Origin: Bacteroidota bacterium
GTDB lineage: Bacteria; Bacteroidota; Bacteroidia; B-17B0; Aurantibacillaceae
Assembly: GCA_013287545.1 (NCBI GenBank)
Contig: JABDDQ010000002.1
Span: 1-64,000, forward strand
Length of the DNA stretch: 64,000 nt
Direction of reading: 5' to 3'
In this document: piece by piece, positions 1 through 7,913 of the stretch
Layout of the letters: the number at the start of each line of letters is the position of its first letter
How positions within the stretch are numbered: the stretch's first letter is position 1
Program-made: the position numbers and the translations under genes
Notes under the pieces: model-generated
The model's database searches: none
The model's input: the letters and a program-made list of their open reading frames with translations, nothing else
What the model was told of the DNA's origin: nothing

Positions 1-427
1 CAGCAGCTATTAATAGAATAGCATCGGCACCTATACTTTTTGCTTCAATAATTTGATACTCATCTACCGTAAAATCTTTACGCAAAATGGGGCAAAAATT
101 ATATTTTCTGGCTGTTGTAAGGTCTTCATTTTTTCCGCCGAAAAAATTACCATCGGTTAAAACAGATAATGCACTTGCACCTGCCTGCATATAACCCAAT
201 GTTGTTTTCTCTACATCAGCATATTTGTTTATAAACCCTTTTGATGGCGATTTTTTCTTGAACTCGGCAATAATGCCACTTAAATCACTACGTAGCAAAT
301 ATTTTTTAAACGACACACAAGGCGAATTGAAATAAATAGATTTTTCCAACAGCTTAGCCGGATATAAATCTTTCTTTTCTTGTACTTCTTTCTTTTTATA
401 CTCTACTATGTTTTGTAATGTGTTCAT
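1..427 (-). CDS. trpC: Indole-3-glycerol phosphate synthase, C-terminus cut by window edge
   Basis: TrpC closes the indole ring of tryptophan by converting CdRP to indole-3-glycerol phosphate. The visible N-terminal 142 residues begin MNTLQNIVEYKKKEVQ and contain the family signatures IIAEFKKKSPSKG (phosphate and substrate loop with the catalytic Lys), AGASALSVLTDGNFFGG and LRKDFTVDEYQI, where the second catalytic Lys lies. The rest runs off the left edge. The ATG starts one base after the trpD stop, so it is the fourth gene of a trpE-G-D-C operon; trpF, trpB and trpA would be expected beyond the edge. Identification is secure; only completeness is unknown. Confidence 0.95.
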   Translation of the reverse strand, partial: MNTLQNIVEYKKKEVQEKKDLYPAKLLEKSIYFNSPCVSFKKYLLRSDLSGIIAEFKKKSPSKGFINKYADVEKTTLGYMQAGASALSVLTDGNFFGGKNEDLTTARKYNFCPILRKDFTVDEYQIIEAKSIGADAILLIAA

Positions 428-428
428 A

Positions 429-1415
429 TTATTGGTTATTAATAAGGTTTGTAAAAAGTTGGTAGGCTTTTTTTGATTGTATAACTTCTCTTGTTTGTTG
501 CAAACAATCGGTTATTGGTTTATTTGTGTAACAGTTAATCGCATACGCTGCGTTAAGCGCCACAACTTCTGTTTGCTCTTTAGTAGCTTTGTTTTGTAGC
601 ACGTTAGAAAATATTATAGCAGCATCTTCAACGGTGTATCCGCCAAACAAATGTTCTTCTTTAATAAAGGGTAAATTAAATTGCTGCGGACTTACCACTT
701 TTTCTCCTTGGGGCATATACACTTTAAAATCTCCGGTGCCCGATATTTCATCGTACCCATCTAATGAATGAACGATGCAATACTTTTGATTTTCTTGCTG
801 TAACAAATAGTGATAAACACGCGCCAATTCGAGATTATAAACACCCACCATTTTATGCGATGTTTTAGCCGGGTTTACTAAGGGACCAAGCATATTAAAA
901 AATGTTTTCACGCCCATTTCTTGACGAATGGGAGCAACACTTTTTAAAGCCGGGTGAAACAAAGGTGCGTGCATAAAACACATGTTATAAGCGTCTAATT
1001 GCCTTTTTAATGAATCAACTTTATTAGTGAATTTATAACCTAAATGCTGTAACACATTAGATGAACCGCTAACGGAAGAAACACCGTAGTTGCCATGTTT
1101 AGCTACTTTTACACCACAAGCAGCTGCGATAATGGCAGAGAGTGTAGATATATTAAATGTGTTTTTACTATCCCCACCTGTGCCACATACATCAATGGTT
1201 TCTATATCAATGTCAACCGGCAGACATAACTCTAACAATATATCTCTATAGCCGCCCAATTCTTCTACGCTAATGGGGCGCATTAGATACACGGTAAGTA
1301 AAGAAGACATCTCTGACGGGTTTGCTTTTCCTTCAGAGATTAAAAGCAACACCTCTCGAGCCTCTTCTTTTGTAAGATCCTGACTATCGTATAGTTTTTT
1401 TAAATACTTTTTCAT
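429..1415 (-). CDS. trpD: Anthranilate phosphoribosyltransferase
   Basis: TrpD transfers phosphoribose from PRPP to anthranilate in tryptophan synthesis. The 328 residues match the usual family length. The PRPP-binding loop reads DVCGTGGDSKNTFNIST near residues 75-91, followed by the anthranilate-site motif KHGNYGVSS and, later, GPLVNPA. It is a stand-alone enzyme, not fused to the TrpG amidotransferase as in enterobacteria. It starts 8 bases after trpG and ends one base before trpC, as expected for translationally linked operon genes under control of the trp attenuator upstream of trpE. Confidence 0.96.
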   Translation of the reverse strand: MKKYLKKLYDSQDLTKEEAREVLLLISEGKANPSEMSSLLTVYLMRPISVEELGGYRDILLELCLPVDIDIETIDVCGTGGDSKNTFNISTLSAIIAAACGVKVAKHGNYGVSSVSGSSNVLQHLGYKFTNKVDSLKRQLDAYNMCFMHAPLFHPALKSVAPIRQEMGVKTFFNMLGPLVNPAKTSHKMVGVYNLELARVYHYLLQQENQKYCIVHSLDGYDEISGTGDFKVYMPQGEKVVSPQQFNLPFIKEEHLFGGYTVEDAAIIFSNVLQNKATKEQTEVVALNAAYAINCYTNKPITDCLQQTREVIQSKKAYQLFTNLINNQ

Positions 1416-1423
1416 TTCTATAT

Positions 1424-1990
1424 CTAACTAAAAATCCAGTTGCGAATAATTTGCTCGCCATATTCTGATAAAATAGATTCCGGGTGGAATTGCACTCCTT
1501 TTGTATTATAGGTTTTATGCTTCATCGCCATAATGTTTCCCTCACTATCTGTTGCTGTAATATCAAAACACTCTGGCAACCCATTTGTATCTACTACCCA
1601 CGAGTGGTAACGCCCCGCTTTAAATTGCTTAGGGCAATCTTTAAACAAACTATCGTCTTTGAGTAATTGAACGGGAGTTGCTATACCATGATAAACACTA
1701 TCTAAGTTTTTAAGCTTTCCGCCAAAAGTTTCCCCTATGGCCTGTAAACCCAAACACACACCTAAAATGCTTTTTGTAGGGGCGTATGTTTTTATAACAT
1801 CTAATAAAATACCGGCTTCATTCGGTAAACCCGGTCCGGGCGATAAAAGTATTTTATCGTAGCCATTTATACCCTTCAATTCAATTTTATCATTACGAAT
1901 GACATCAATTTTATAATCACAAACCTTTTCAACTAAATGAACCAGGTTGTAAGTAAAACTATCGTAGTTATCAAAAACTAAAATTTTCAT
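1424..1990 (-). CDS. trpG: Anthranilate synthase component II, glutamine amidotransferase
   Basis: TrpG releases ammonia from glutamine for TrpE to make anthranilate from chorismate. At 188 residues it is a complete class I amidotransferase domain. The nucleophile is the Cys of GVCLGLQAIGETFGG (about residue 79) and the catalytic His and Glu lie in VQFHPESILSEYG near the C-terminus; the oxyanion strand LSPGPGLPNEAG is also present. Its ATG overlaps the trpE stop in an ATGA arrangement, which indicates translational coupling and equimolar synthesis of the two subunits. A pabA role in folate synthesis is possible as a second function, but the trp operon context favours TrpG. Confidence 0.94.
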   Translation of the reverse strand: MKILVFDNYDSFTYNLVHLVEKVCDYKIDVIRNDKIELKGINGYDKILLSPGPGLPNEAGILLDVIKTYAPTKSILGVCLGLQAIGETFGGKLKNLDSVYHGIATPVQLLKDDSLFKDCPKQFKAGRYHSWVVDTNGLPECFDITATDSEGNIMAMKHKTYNTKGVQFHPESILSEYGEQIIRNWIFS

Positions 1991-3402
1991 ATATGTTGTT
2001 TTTCTTGTTTTAAAATTTCTTTTGTAGAAGCTAATTCAACCGCTTTTTGTAATGCGCCAATTTTATTAAACACTTCTTGTAATTCGTTATCTTCTATAGA
2101 TGAATCAACAATTCCTGCTCCGGCACGATAAAAAAGTGTATTGTCTTTACTTAAAAATGTACGTATCATAATAGCGTGGTTAAGTGAACCACCTAAGCCA
2201 ATTAACCCAACTGCACCTCCGTAAAAACTACGTGTAGTTTTTTCATACGTATCAATTAATTGCATGGATTTATGTTTAGGTGCGCCCGATAAAGTACCCG
2301 CAGGAAAAGAATCGCACAACACTTTAAAAGCAGTTGATTTTTCTTTAAGCATGCCCGTAACTTTTGAAACTAAATGTATAACATGCGAATAAATTTGTAC
2401 TTCTTTAAGTGTTTCAACTTTTACATTGTTGCAATGCCTGCTTAAATCGTTACGAGCTAAATCAACCAACATCATGTGTTCGGCATTTTCTTTTTTATCA
2501 TTTAATAATCGCTCTACAGCTTTAAGATCTTCCGCATCATTATCAGTTTGTTTATAAGTGCCTGCTATGGGGTGAATTTCTGCCCTGTTATTCTCTACAA
2601 TTAATTGAGCTTCGGGCGAAGAGCCAAATAATTTAAAATTACCATAATCAAAATAAAACAAATAAGGTGATGGATTTACACGGCGCAACTGACGATATAC
2701 ATTAAACTCATCTCCCTTAAAAGCCCTGCTAAATCTGCGAGATAACACCAATTGAAAAACATCACCGCGTTTGCAATGCTTTTTTGCTTCTCTAATCATA
2801 TCCAGATAACTGGTATTTGTGTTATCAGAAATTTCTTCTCCTGTTGCAGTAAAAGCGAATTCGGCAACTGTTTTGTTTATTAAGAGATTTTCAATCTCTA
2901 ATAACTGCACCCTTAACTCATTTTCGTTTTCTGAATTGCAAGTAATTTCAACTTCATCGTTAAAGTGATTAATAACAATACTATTTTTATAGAGCGAGTA
3001 TATGGCTAAAGGAATTTCTGTTTCAGGTGAAGTTTGCTTTAACTTGATATCCTCCATTAATTGCACAGCCTCGTATGAAGTATAGCCAAAAACAGACTGA
3101 TGTTTATCTTTAGTTTCAAAACCTTGTAAAAAAATATTTATTTCTTCATTTAAAGAGTGCGGAGCTGATTTTTTCTCAATAGTATTTGAGTCTTTTAATA
3201 CTACTTCATTAGGCTTAATGATGATACTTGCCAAAGGTTCAAAGCAAATAAACGATTTGCTATTTTTATCTGAGTGGTAATCGGAGCTTTCTAAAAGCAA
3301 GGGTTCACGATACTTATCTCTTATTTTTAAATAAACACCCACAGGCGTTAATAAATCGCCACTTATTTTTTTTGTGAGACTATACATTTTAATTTTTTTC
3401 AT
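1987..3402 (-). CDS. trpE: Anthranilate synthase component I
   Basis: TrpE aminates chorismate with ammonia from TrpG and eliminates pyruvate to give anthranilate. The N-terminal region has the feedback-site pattern LLLESSDYHSDKNSKSFI (the LLESS element that binds tryptophan). The chorismate-binding domain carries RGDVFQLVLSRRF, PSPYLFYFDYG, GSSPEAQLIV, HPIAGTYKQT, LVDLARNDLSRH, FPAGTLSGAPK and YRAGAGIVDSS. I chose the ATG at 3402 (MKKIKMYSL); ATG 3387 is an alternative. An upstream TTG at 3426 is in frame but abuts the attenuator terminator and is unlikely. It is the first structural gene after the trp leader, so transcription depends on read-through of that terminator when charged tRNA-Trp is scarce. 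Confidence 0.95.
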   Translation of the reverse strand: MKKIKMYSLTKKISGDLLTPVGVYLKIRDKYREPLLLESSDYHSDKNSKSFICFEPLASIIIKPNEVVLKDSNTIEKKSAPHSLNEEINIFLQGFETKDKHQSVFGYTSYEAVQLMEDIKLKQTSPETEIPLAIYSLYKNSIVINHFNDEVEITCNSENENELRVQLLEIENLLINKTVAEFAFTATGEEISDNTNTSYLDMIREAKKHCKRGDVFQLVLSRRFSRAFKGDEFNVYRQLRRVNPSPYLFYFDYGNFKLFGSSPEAQLIVENNRAEIHPIAGTYKQTDNDAEDLKAVERLLNDKKENAEHMMLVDLARNDLSRHCNNVKVETLKEVQIYSHVIHLVSKVTGMLKEKSTAFKVLCDSFPAGTLSGAPKHKSMQLIDTYEKTTRSFYGGAVGLIGLGGSLNHAIMIRTFLSKDNTLFYRAGAGIVDSSIEDNELQEVFNKIGALQKAVELASTKEILKQEKQHI

Positions 3403-3426
3403 CTTTTTTAAATTAACATAAAACAA

Positions 3427-3456
3427 AAAGCCCGTTGTTTGTGAACAACGGGCTTT
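3427..3456 (-). terminator. trp attenuator terminator hairpin
   Basis: Read on the minus strand this is a perfect 13-bp stem, AAAGCCCGTTGTT pairing with AACAACGGGCTTT across a CACA loop, followed by TTGTTTT. It sits between the leader peptide and trpE, so it would stop transcription before the structural genes. Its left arm and loop are shared with a competing antiterminator. Confidence 0.9.
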
Positions 3457-3498
3457 GAAATTTATATGTAACTTATATAATAACTTAGCTGTTCACAA
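3439..3498 (-). promoter_or_regulatory. trp antiterminator (predicted alternative RNA fold)
   Basis: On the minus-strand RNA, UUGUGAACAGC (3498 to 3488, the last codons of the leader peptide) can pair with GUUGUUCACAA (3449 to 3439, the left arm end and loop of the terminator), giving 11 pairs including one G-U. This fold excludes the terminator. A ribosome stalled at the Trp codons leaves the upstream arm free; one that reaches the UAA at 3487 to 3485 covers it. The pairing is read from sequence; the mechanism is inferred from classical trp attenuation. Confidence 0.75.
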
Positions 3499-3547
3499 CA
3501 TTAGTTGAGAACCACCACCAGCTATTATTTAAGATTTGTTTTTTCAT
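3485..3547 (-). CDS. trpL: trp operon leader peptide with three tandem Trp codons
   Basis: A 20-codon reading frame encodes MKKQILNNSWWWFSTNVVNS and then TAA. Three consecutive TGG codons (10 to 12) are very rare by chance and are the sensing element expected of ribosome-mediated attenuation. The frame lies between a near-consensus promoter and a strong terminator hairpin just ahead of trpE, and its final codons form the antiterminator arm. Slow decoding at TGG would favour antitermination and trpE-G-D-C expression; rapid translation to the stop would favour termination. The peptide itself probably has no function after synthesis. It is too short for standard gene callers. No Shine-Dalgarno sequence is seen and the predicted 5' leader is only a few bases. 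Confidence 0.88.
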   Translation of the reverse strand: MKKQILNNSWWWFSTNVVNS

Positions 3548-3557
3548 TTGAATAATG

Positions 3558-3588
3558 CAAATGTAATCCGATTTTTTAATTCTGCAAA
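3558..3588 (-). promoter_or_regulatory. Promoter of the trp operon (TTTG-N19-TACATTTG)
   Basis: On the minus strand, TTTG (3588 to 3585) and TACATTTG (3565 to 3558) are separated by 19 bases, an exact match to the Bacteroidota -33/-7 consensus. The predicted start of transcription near 3550 falls just before the leader peptide ATG at 3547. Confidence 0.75.
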
Positions 3589-3592
3589 AAAA

Positions 3593-4795
3593 TTATGCTT
3601 TTACTTTTTTCATTTTAGCGTAATCTTGCAGATAACTCTTATAATCAATTAAAATCTGCTTGTACATTTTTTTAGCACAAGGAACTACTAAATCTATCTT
3701 ATTGGTAGCAGCAAACTCAATTAAATCGTCGCCATTAGCTGTACCATCAAGCCCCGAACTGCGAAGCTGTGCCCACGCAACAAGTCCGCCAAGTTCTTTT
3801 AACAGTTTAGTAAAATCTGTTTTTTCATTTTTAAAAGTAGGTAGGTTAAATTTATCTTCCTGTGGTTGGTGTTCTTTAAATATATAATATTCTTTCTTTA
3901 GCTCTATAGTTGAAATGCCCGCCGGTGCCGTATCATTCATTCTTTTTTGTGCCCGAATAATTTTGTGTGCCGCACTTTTAAGTTTTACTTGCTTTGTAGA
4001 AAATGTTTTTCCTAAAGGCGTATCCTCTGCTTGTTTCATATCAAGCATACAATAATTGGTTTTATCGTTGCCTTTAATTAAAATACAGTATCGGTTAAGA
4101 CCTAAACTACCCGTACCCGCTATACGAAAAGCAGCATCTATAAAAGTAAAAAAATCTTTATCGCGTTTATTTTCTTTAACCCACTTGTTAAGCGTTGTTT
4201 TAATTAATTGTTTCTCTGATTTTGCCAAGGGATAATAGCGTCTGAAATCTGTTTTTATCAGTACATCTTTATTTTGTTTAATTAACCTATTTTTTAAAAA
4301 CTGCTTACGCTTACGCTTTTTCACTTTATCAAAAAAAGTTTTTATAACGCCTGTTGCTGTCGGACTTTCAATTCGAGATGAATGCCCACCTAAAACAGCT
4401 TGCTTGTATGACTGAAGAAATGAATTGCAAATACTTATACTTTCTTTTTCAGAGAATTTTAACTCTTCACCCACTAAAAAAATACTGGTACAAAGCTTCA
4501 CTAAATCTACCGTACAAGGAGCAATAGCAGCTTCGTCAAAATCATTGATATCAAAATAAACAAGGCGGTTAGCTCCTCTATAGCTGCCAAAATTTTCTAA
4601 GTGTAAATCTCCGCAAGCCCATGTAAATGGTACATTCTTTAACACAGCTTCTTTAGCTATCTGTTCAACAAAAAGATGGTTGGTACCCCTAAAAAACCTA
4701 TGCGGGCTTTCAACTAAGGCTTTATATTTAAGATGTACAAAATTCTTATTTCGTTTAGCATTATAGCTTAGTATTTTATCTAAAACAGATTTCAT
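3593..4795 (-). CDS. DUF2252 family protein (kinase-like fold)
   Basis: This 400-residue protein matches the DUF2252 family, whose biochemical role is not established. The N-terminal third holds GDLHLENFG (62-70) and FDINDFDE (81-88). These resemble the catalytic loop and metal-binding Asp of aminoglycoside phosphotransferase-like kinases, so a small-molecule kinase activity is plausible but inferred. Other family features are HRFFRGT near residue 32 and the C-terminal AQLRSSGLDG segment. No signal peptide or membrane segment is seen. It is the last gene of a probable minus-strand operon with the flavoprotein (32-base gap) and the phosphatase upstream, and ends just before the trp promoter. 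Confidence 0.85.
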   Translation of the reverse strand: MKSVLDKILSYNAKRNKNFVHLKYKALVESPHRFFRGTNHLFVEQIAKEAVLKNVPFTWACGDLHLENFGSYRGANRLVYFDINDFDEAAIAPCTVDLVKLCTSIFLVGEELKFSEKESISICNSFLQSYKQAVLGGHSSRIESPTATGVIKTFFDKVKKRKRKQFLKNRLIKQNKDVLIKTDFRRYYPLAKSEKQLIKTTLNKWVKENKRDKDFFTFIDAAFRIAGTGSLGLNRYCILIKGNDKTNYCMLDMKQAEDTPLGKTFSTKQVKLKSAAHKIIRAQKRMNDTAPAGISTIELKKEYYIFKEHQPQEDKFNLPTFKNEKTDFTKLLKELGGLVAWAQLRSSGLDGTANGDDLIEFAATNKIDLVVPCAKKMYKQILIDYKSYLQDYAKMKKVKA

Positions 4796-4827
4796 TTGGT
4801 TGATTTATATATAAAGATACCAATAAA

Positions 4828-6051
4828 TTAATTCTGCCCTACTCCATTAGCAGCTATCCACCCAGTTGTCCATGCATTTTGAAAGTTAAAGCCACCCGTT
4901 ACACCATCTATATCCAATACTTCGCCTGCAAAATAAAGGTTAGGAACTAATTTACTTTGCATGGTGCCAAAGTCAACTTCTTTTAAACTAATGCCCCCGC
5001 AAGTAACAAACTCTTCTTTAAAGGTTGTTTTACCCTTTACCTGATAGGCATCGTTTAATAAAATATTTACTAAGGTGTTTATTTGTTTTTTATTTATATC
5101 TGCCCAACGGTTAGTTTCAAGTATAGCTGCTTTATCTAAAAAGAACTCCCATAAACGTTTGGGTAAATCTAATGAACTGTTACCGCCAACATTTTTAGAT
5201 GGATTATTGTTTTTTTGTTCAGTTAATAAATCTCTTAAGCCTTCTTCTTTATATGCAGGTAGCCAGTTTACCAAGACAGTAAAATCGTAATTCATATCAT
5301 GCAAAATACGAGCACCCCAGGCAGAGGCTTTAAGTATAGCCGGACCACTTAAACCCCAATGGGTTATAAGCAATGGTCCTTCGGTTTCCAATTTTGTATT
5401 GGCAACTTTTATTTTAGCGTGCGGAACTGAGATACCCATTAGTTTAGTTATATCATTAGTAGGAATATTAAATGTAAATAAAGATGGAACAGGTGATACA
5501 ATGCTATGCCCCACCTTACTAAGCCAATTATAATTTTCGTTTTTAGGGTTTCCGCCACTGGCAATTATTAGTTTATCGCACTTTGGATTATACTCTGTAT
5601 CTGTTTTTAGGGAAAAGGTTTTATCGGCTTGTATGGTAATCTCTTTTACAGATACGCTGATTTTAATTTTAATGTTTAAATCGTGAGCGGTTTGTAATAA
5701 GCAATTGGCAATTGTCTCAGAGTTATCAGTGATGGGAAACATCCTTCCGTCATCTTCTGTTTTTAGCGTAACACCATGCTGTTTAAACCAGGCAATGGTA
5801 TCTTCGGTAGTAAATCTGTTAAAAGCACCGCGTAACTCTTTTTCGCCGCGAGGGTAATTTTTCACTAATAAACTATTCTCGAAACAGGCATGTGTAACAT
5901 TGCACCTGCCACCACCCGATACTAAAACTTTACTCAGAAGTTTATTACTCTTTTCTACTATAATTATTTCAGCATCAGGGTTTATTTCTGCTGCATTAAT
6001 GGCTGCAAAAAATCCGGCAGCTCCTCCACCAATAACAATTACACGCAGCAT
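4828..6051 (-). CDS. NAD(P)/FAD-dependent oxidoreductase, HI0933/YhiN (BaiN-like) family
   Basis: The 407-residue protein is an aminoacetone/HI0933-type flavoprotein (COG2081). It opens with the FAD dinucleotide fold VIGGGAAGFFAAINAAE (glycines 8-13), then VSGGGRCNVTHA and a C-terminal FAD motif GEVLDIDGVTGGFNFQNAWTTG, the strongest family signature. Physiological substrates are unknown for most members; related proteins reduce steroid or unsaturated ketone substrates, so no specific role is assigned. It lies 12 bases after the SpoIIE-type phosphatase and 32 bases before the DUF2252 gene, consistent with one transcript. No signal peptide; cytoplasmic. Confidence 0.88.
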   Translation of the reverse strand: MLRVIVIGGGAAGFFAAINAAEINPDAEIIIVEKSNKLLSKVLVSGGGRCNVTHACFENSLLVKNYPRGEKELRGAFNRFTTEDTIAWFKQHGVTLKTEDDGRMFPITDNSETIANCLLQTAHDLNIKIKISVSVKEITIQADKTFSLKTDTEYNPKCDKLIIASGGNPKNENYNWLSKVGHSIVSPVPSLFTFNIPTNDITKLMGISVPHAKIKVANTKLETEGPLLITHWGLSGPAILKASAWGARILHDMNYDFTVLVNWLPAYKEEGLRDLLTEQKNNNPSKNVGGNSSLDLPKRLWEFFLDKAAILETNRWADINKKQINTLVNILLNDAYQVKGKTTFKEEFVTCGGISLKEVDFGTMQSKLVPNLYFAGEVLDIDGVTGGFNFQNAWTTGWIAANGVGQN

Positions 6052-6063
6052 ATAAATAATAAA

Positions 6064-6759
6064 TTATACTCTAACACCTATCAAACAAACATCATCAACC
6101 TGCTCTAAGTTGCCTTTCCAATCTTCAAATCTTGTACTTAATATTTCTTTCTGTTCTTGCAGAGATTTATGATTGTTTTCTAAAAGAATATCCTCTAACT
6201 GTTTGTATTTAAATTTCTTCCCTTTTGGCCCTCCAAACTGATCGGGCAAACCATCGGTAAGCATATAAACGGTATCTCCTTTTTTAAGTGGGACAGTATG
6301 TAACGTAAAAGGCTCGTGGTCTTTAGGAGATTTGCCAACTGGCATTTTATCTGCCGGGCAATTAATTATTTCTTTATCTCTTATAATATAAAAACTATTA
6401 TTAGCAGCAGCGTACTCAAGTGTATAGGTTGCAAAATCAAAACAAGCCAAAATGCAATCCATCCCATCTTTTGACTCCTCTTCACTTCCTTCAGGATTAA
6501 GGGAATGGATAATTTCATTACGAATGTGGTTAAGCACCTTATCAGGCTTAGAAATATTTTTTTCTATAATAGACTCATTTAGGTAAGATATATTAAGCAT
6601 GCTCATAAACGCACCTGGAACTCCATGTCCGGTACAATCTGCCGTGCATATATAAAACTTATTATTTATCTCATGCGCCCAATAAAAATCTCCACTTACA
6701 ATATCTTTGGGTTTGTAAAGAATAAAAAAATTCTTTGTATCGTTTAATCCTGTATCCAT
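6064..6759 (-). CDS. Stand-alone SpoIIE/PP2C-type serine/threonine phosphatase domain
   Basis: This is a 231-residue PP2C-like phosphatase of the SpoIIE/RsbU type (COG2208). Metal-binding residues are seen in SGDFYW (Asp24), ADCTGHGVPGAFMS (Asp41) and TDGLPDQFGG. In Bacteroidota this domain normally forms the C-terminus of a long protein with TPR, GAF or 7TMR sensory regions. Here the protein starts just before the domain (YKPKDIVSGDF). An in-frame TAA lies two codons upstream of the ATG, so no sensory part is encoded in the same frame. It could be a naturally minimal phosphatase or a truncation remnant; catalytic motifs are intact. First gene of a likely three-gene operon. Confidence 0.85.
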   Translation of the reverse strand: MDTGLNDTKNFFILYKPKDIVSGDFYWAHEINNKFYICTADCTGHGVPGAFMSMLNISYLNESIIEKNISKPDKVLNHIRNEIIHSLNPEGSEEESKDGMDCILACFDFATYTLEYAAANNSFYIIRDKEIINCPADKMPVGKSPKDHEPFTLHTVPLKKGDTVYMLTDGLPDQFGGPKGKKFKYKQLEDILLENNHKSLQEQKEILSTRFEDWKGNLEQVDDVCLIGVRV

Positions 6760-6865
6760 AGTTTAAATCTATTATTTTTTTACGAATTGAGCTAAAGCTA
6801 TTTGCAATATATTTTCTAAAACTATTAAATTAATAATTTAAAATGTCAACCCTAAAGATAATAAA

Positions 6866-6873
6866 TAGATTTG
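6866..6873 (+). promoter_or_regulatory. Candidate -7 promoter box (TAGATTTG) for mnmH-selD
   Basis: TAGATTTGC matches the Bacteroidota -7 element and lies 17 bases before the TTG start of mnmH. No convincing -33 TTTG is seen at the right distance, so confidence is moderate. Confidence 0.45.
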
Positions 6874-6889
6874 CATATAAAATTAATCC

Positions 6890-7909
6890 TTGCCAACCGC
6901 AATCGACATACAAAAATTTATAGAGCAATCATCTATTACTAATTCTATTATTGATGTTCGTACGCCAAAAGAATTTGAACAAGGACATATTCCGGGTGCT
7001 GCAAATTTCCCTTTATTTAGTAATGAAGAAAGGGTAATTGTAGGTACTTTATATAAACAACAAGGCAAACAAGCTGCTATACTAAAAGGCTTAGAATTTG
7101 TGGGTCCGAAAATGGCAGATATAGTTACCAAAGCACAATTACTGGCTAAAGACAATATTATATATGTGCATTGCTGGCGTGGCGGAATGCGCAGCGGTAG
7201 TGTTGCCTGGTTATTAGAATTGTATGGATTAAAAGTGTTTAGCCTAAAAGGAGGTTACAAATCATTTAGAAATTTTACATTAAGTAGTTTTGATAAAACA
7301 TTTAATTTGCGTGTACTTGGTGGAAAAACCGGATCAGGTAAAACAGATATACTTAACAAACTTACTGAACTGGGTGAACAAGTTATAGATTTAGAAAAAA
7401 TTGCCTCGCATAAAGGCTCCGCTTTTGGTGCTTTAGGCGAAAAAAATCAACCAAGTCAAGAGCAGTTTGAAAACGAACTTGCTTATTTTATGCGAAATAT
7501 TAATAGTACAACACCATTATGGATAGAAGATGAAAGCAGGTTGATTGGGAATAAGGTTATTCCTGAAAGATTGTGGGAGCAAATGCGCACAGCCAAAACA
7601 ATTTGCATAGATGTATCTTTTGAAGACAGGGTTGAGTATCTCACTAAAGAATATGGTAAATTCTCAACAGAACAGTTAAAAGAATCTGTCATAAAAATAA
7701 CTAAGCGTTTAGGGCATCTGCAGGCAAAAAATGCCTTAAATGCCTTAGATGAAAATGATTTAAAAACTACTTGCAGAATATGCCTAAGTTATTATGATAA
7801 ATCATATAGCCACGGTATAGAGCAAAGAGATAAATTGAGTGTTAAGCATATTGAATTTGACAAATTAGATATAGATTTAATTGCACATGAATTACAAAAG
7901 CAATTATAG
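6890..7909 (+). CDS. mnmH: tRNA 2-selenouridine synthase (rhodanese plus P-loop)
   Basis: MnmH (SelU/YbbB) replaces sulfur by selenium at the wobble 2-thiouridine of certain tRNAs, using selenophosphate. The N-terminal rhodanese domain has IIDVRTPKEFEQGHIPGA and the catalytic Cys95 in VHCWRGGMRSG. A P-loop domain follows with Walker A GGKTGSGKT (144-152) and EDESRLIGN. The 339-residue length fits the family. The start is a TTG: an in-frame TAA lies two codons upstream and no ATG precedes the conserved rhodanese strand. selD follows after 4 bases, supplying the selenium donor. Confidence 0.93.
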   Translation: MPTAIDIQKFIEQSSITNSIIDVRTPKEFEQGHIPGAANFPLFSNEERVIVGTLYKQQGKQAAILKGLEFVGPKMADIVTKAQLLAKDNIIYVHCWRGGMRSGSVAWLLELYGLKVFSLKGGYKSFRNFTLSSFDKTFNLRVLGGKTGSGKTDILNKLTELGEQVIDLEKIASHKGSAFGALGEKNQPSQEQFENELAYFMRNINSTTPLWIEDESRLIGNKVIPERLWEQMRTAKTICIDVSFEDRVEYLTKEYGKFSTEQLKESVIKITKRLGHLQAKNALNALDENDLKTTCRICLSYYDKSYSHGIEQRDKLSVKHIEFDKLDIDLIAHELQKQL

Positions 7910-7913
7910 AAAA

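Noticed and set aside
6760..6889. Possible remnant of the missing N-terminal sensor of the SpoIIE-type phosphatase
   Set aside because: The frame is closed by TAA two codons before the ATG and the other frames give no recognisable domain.
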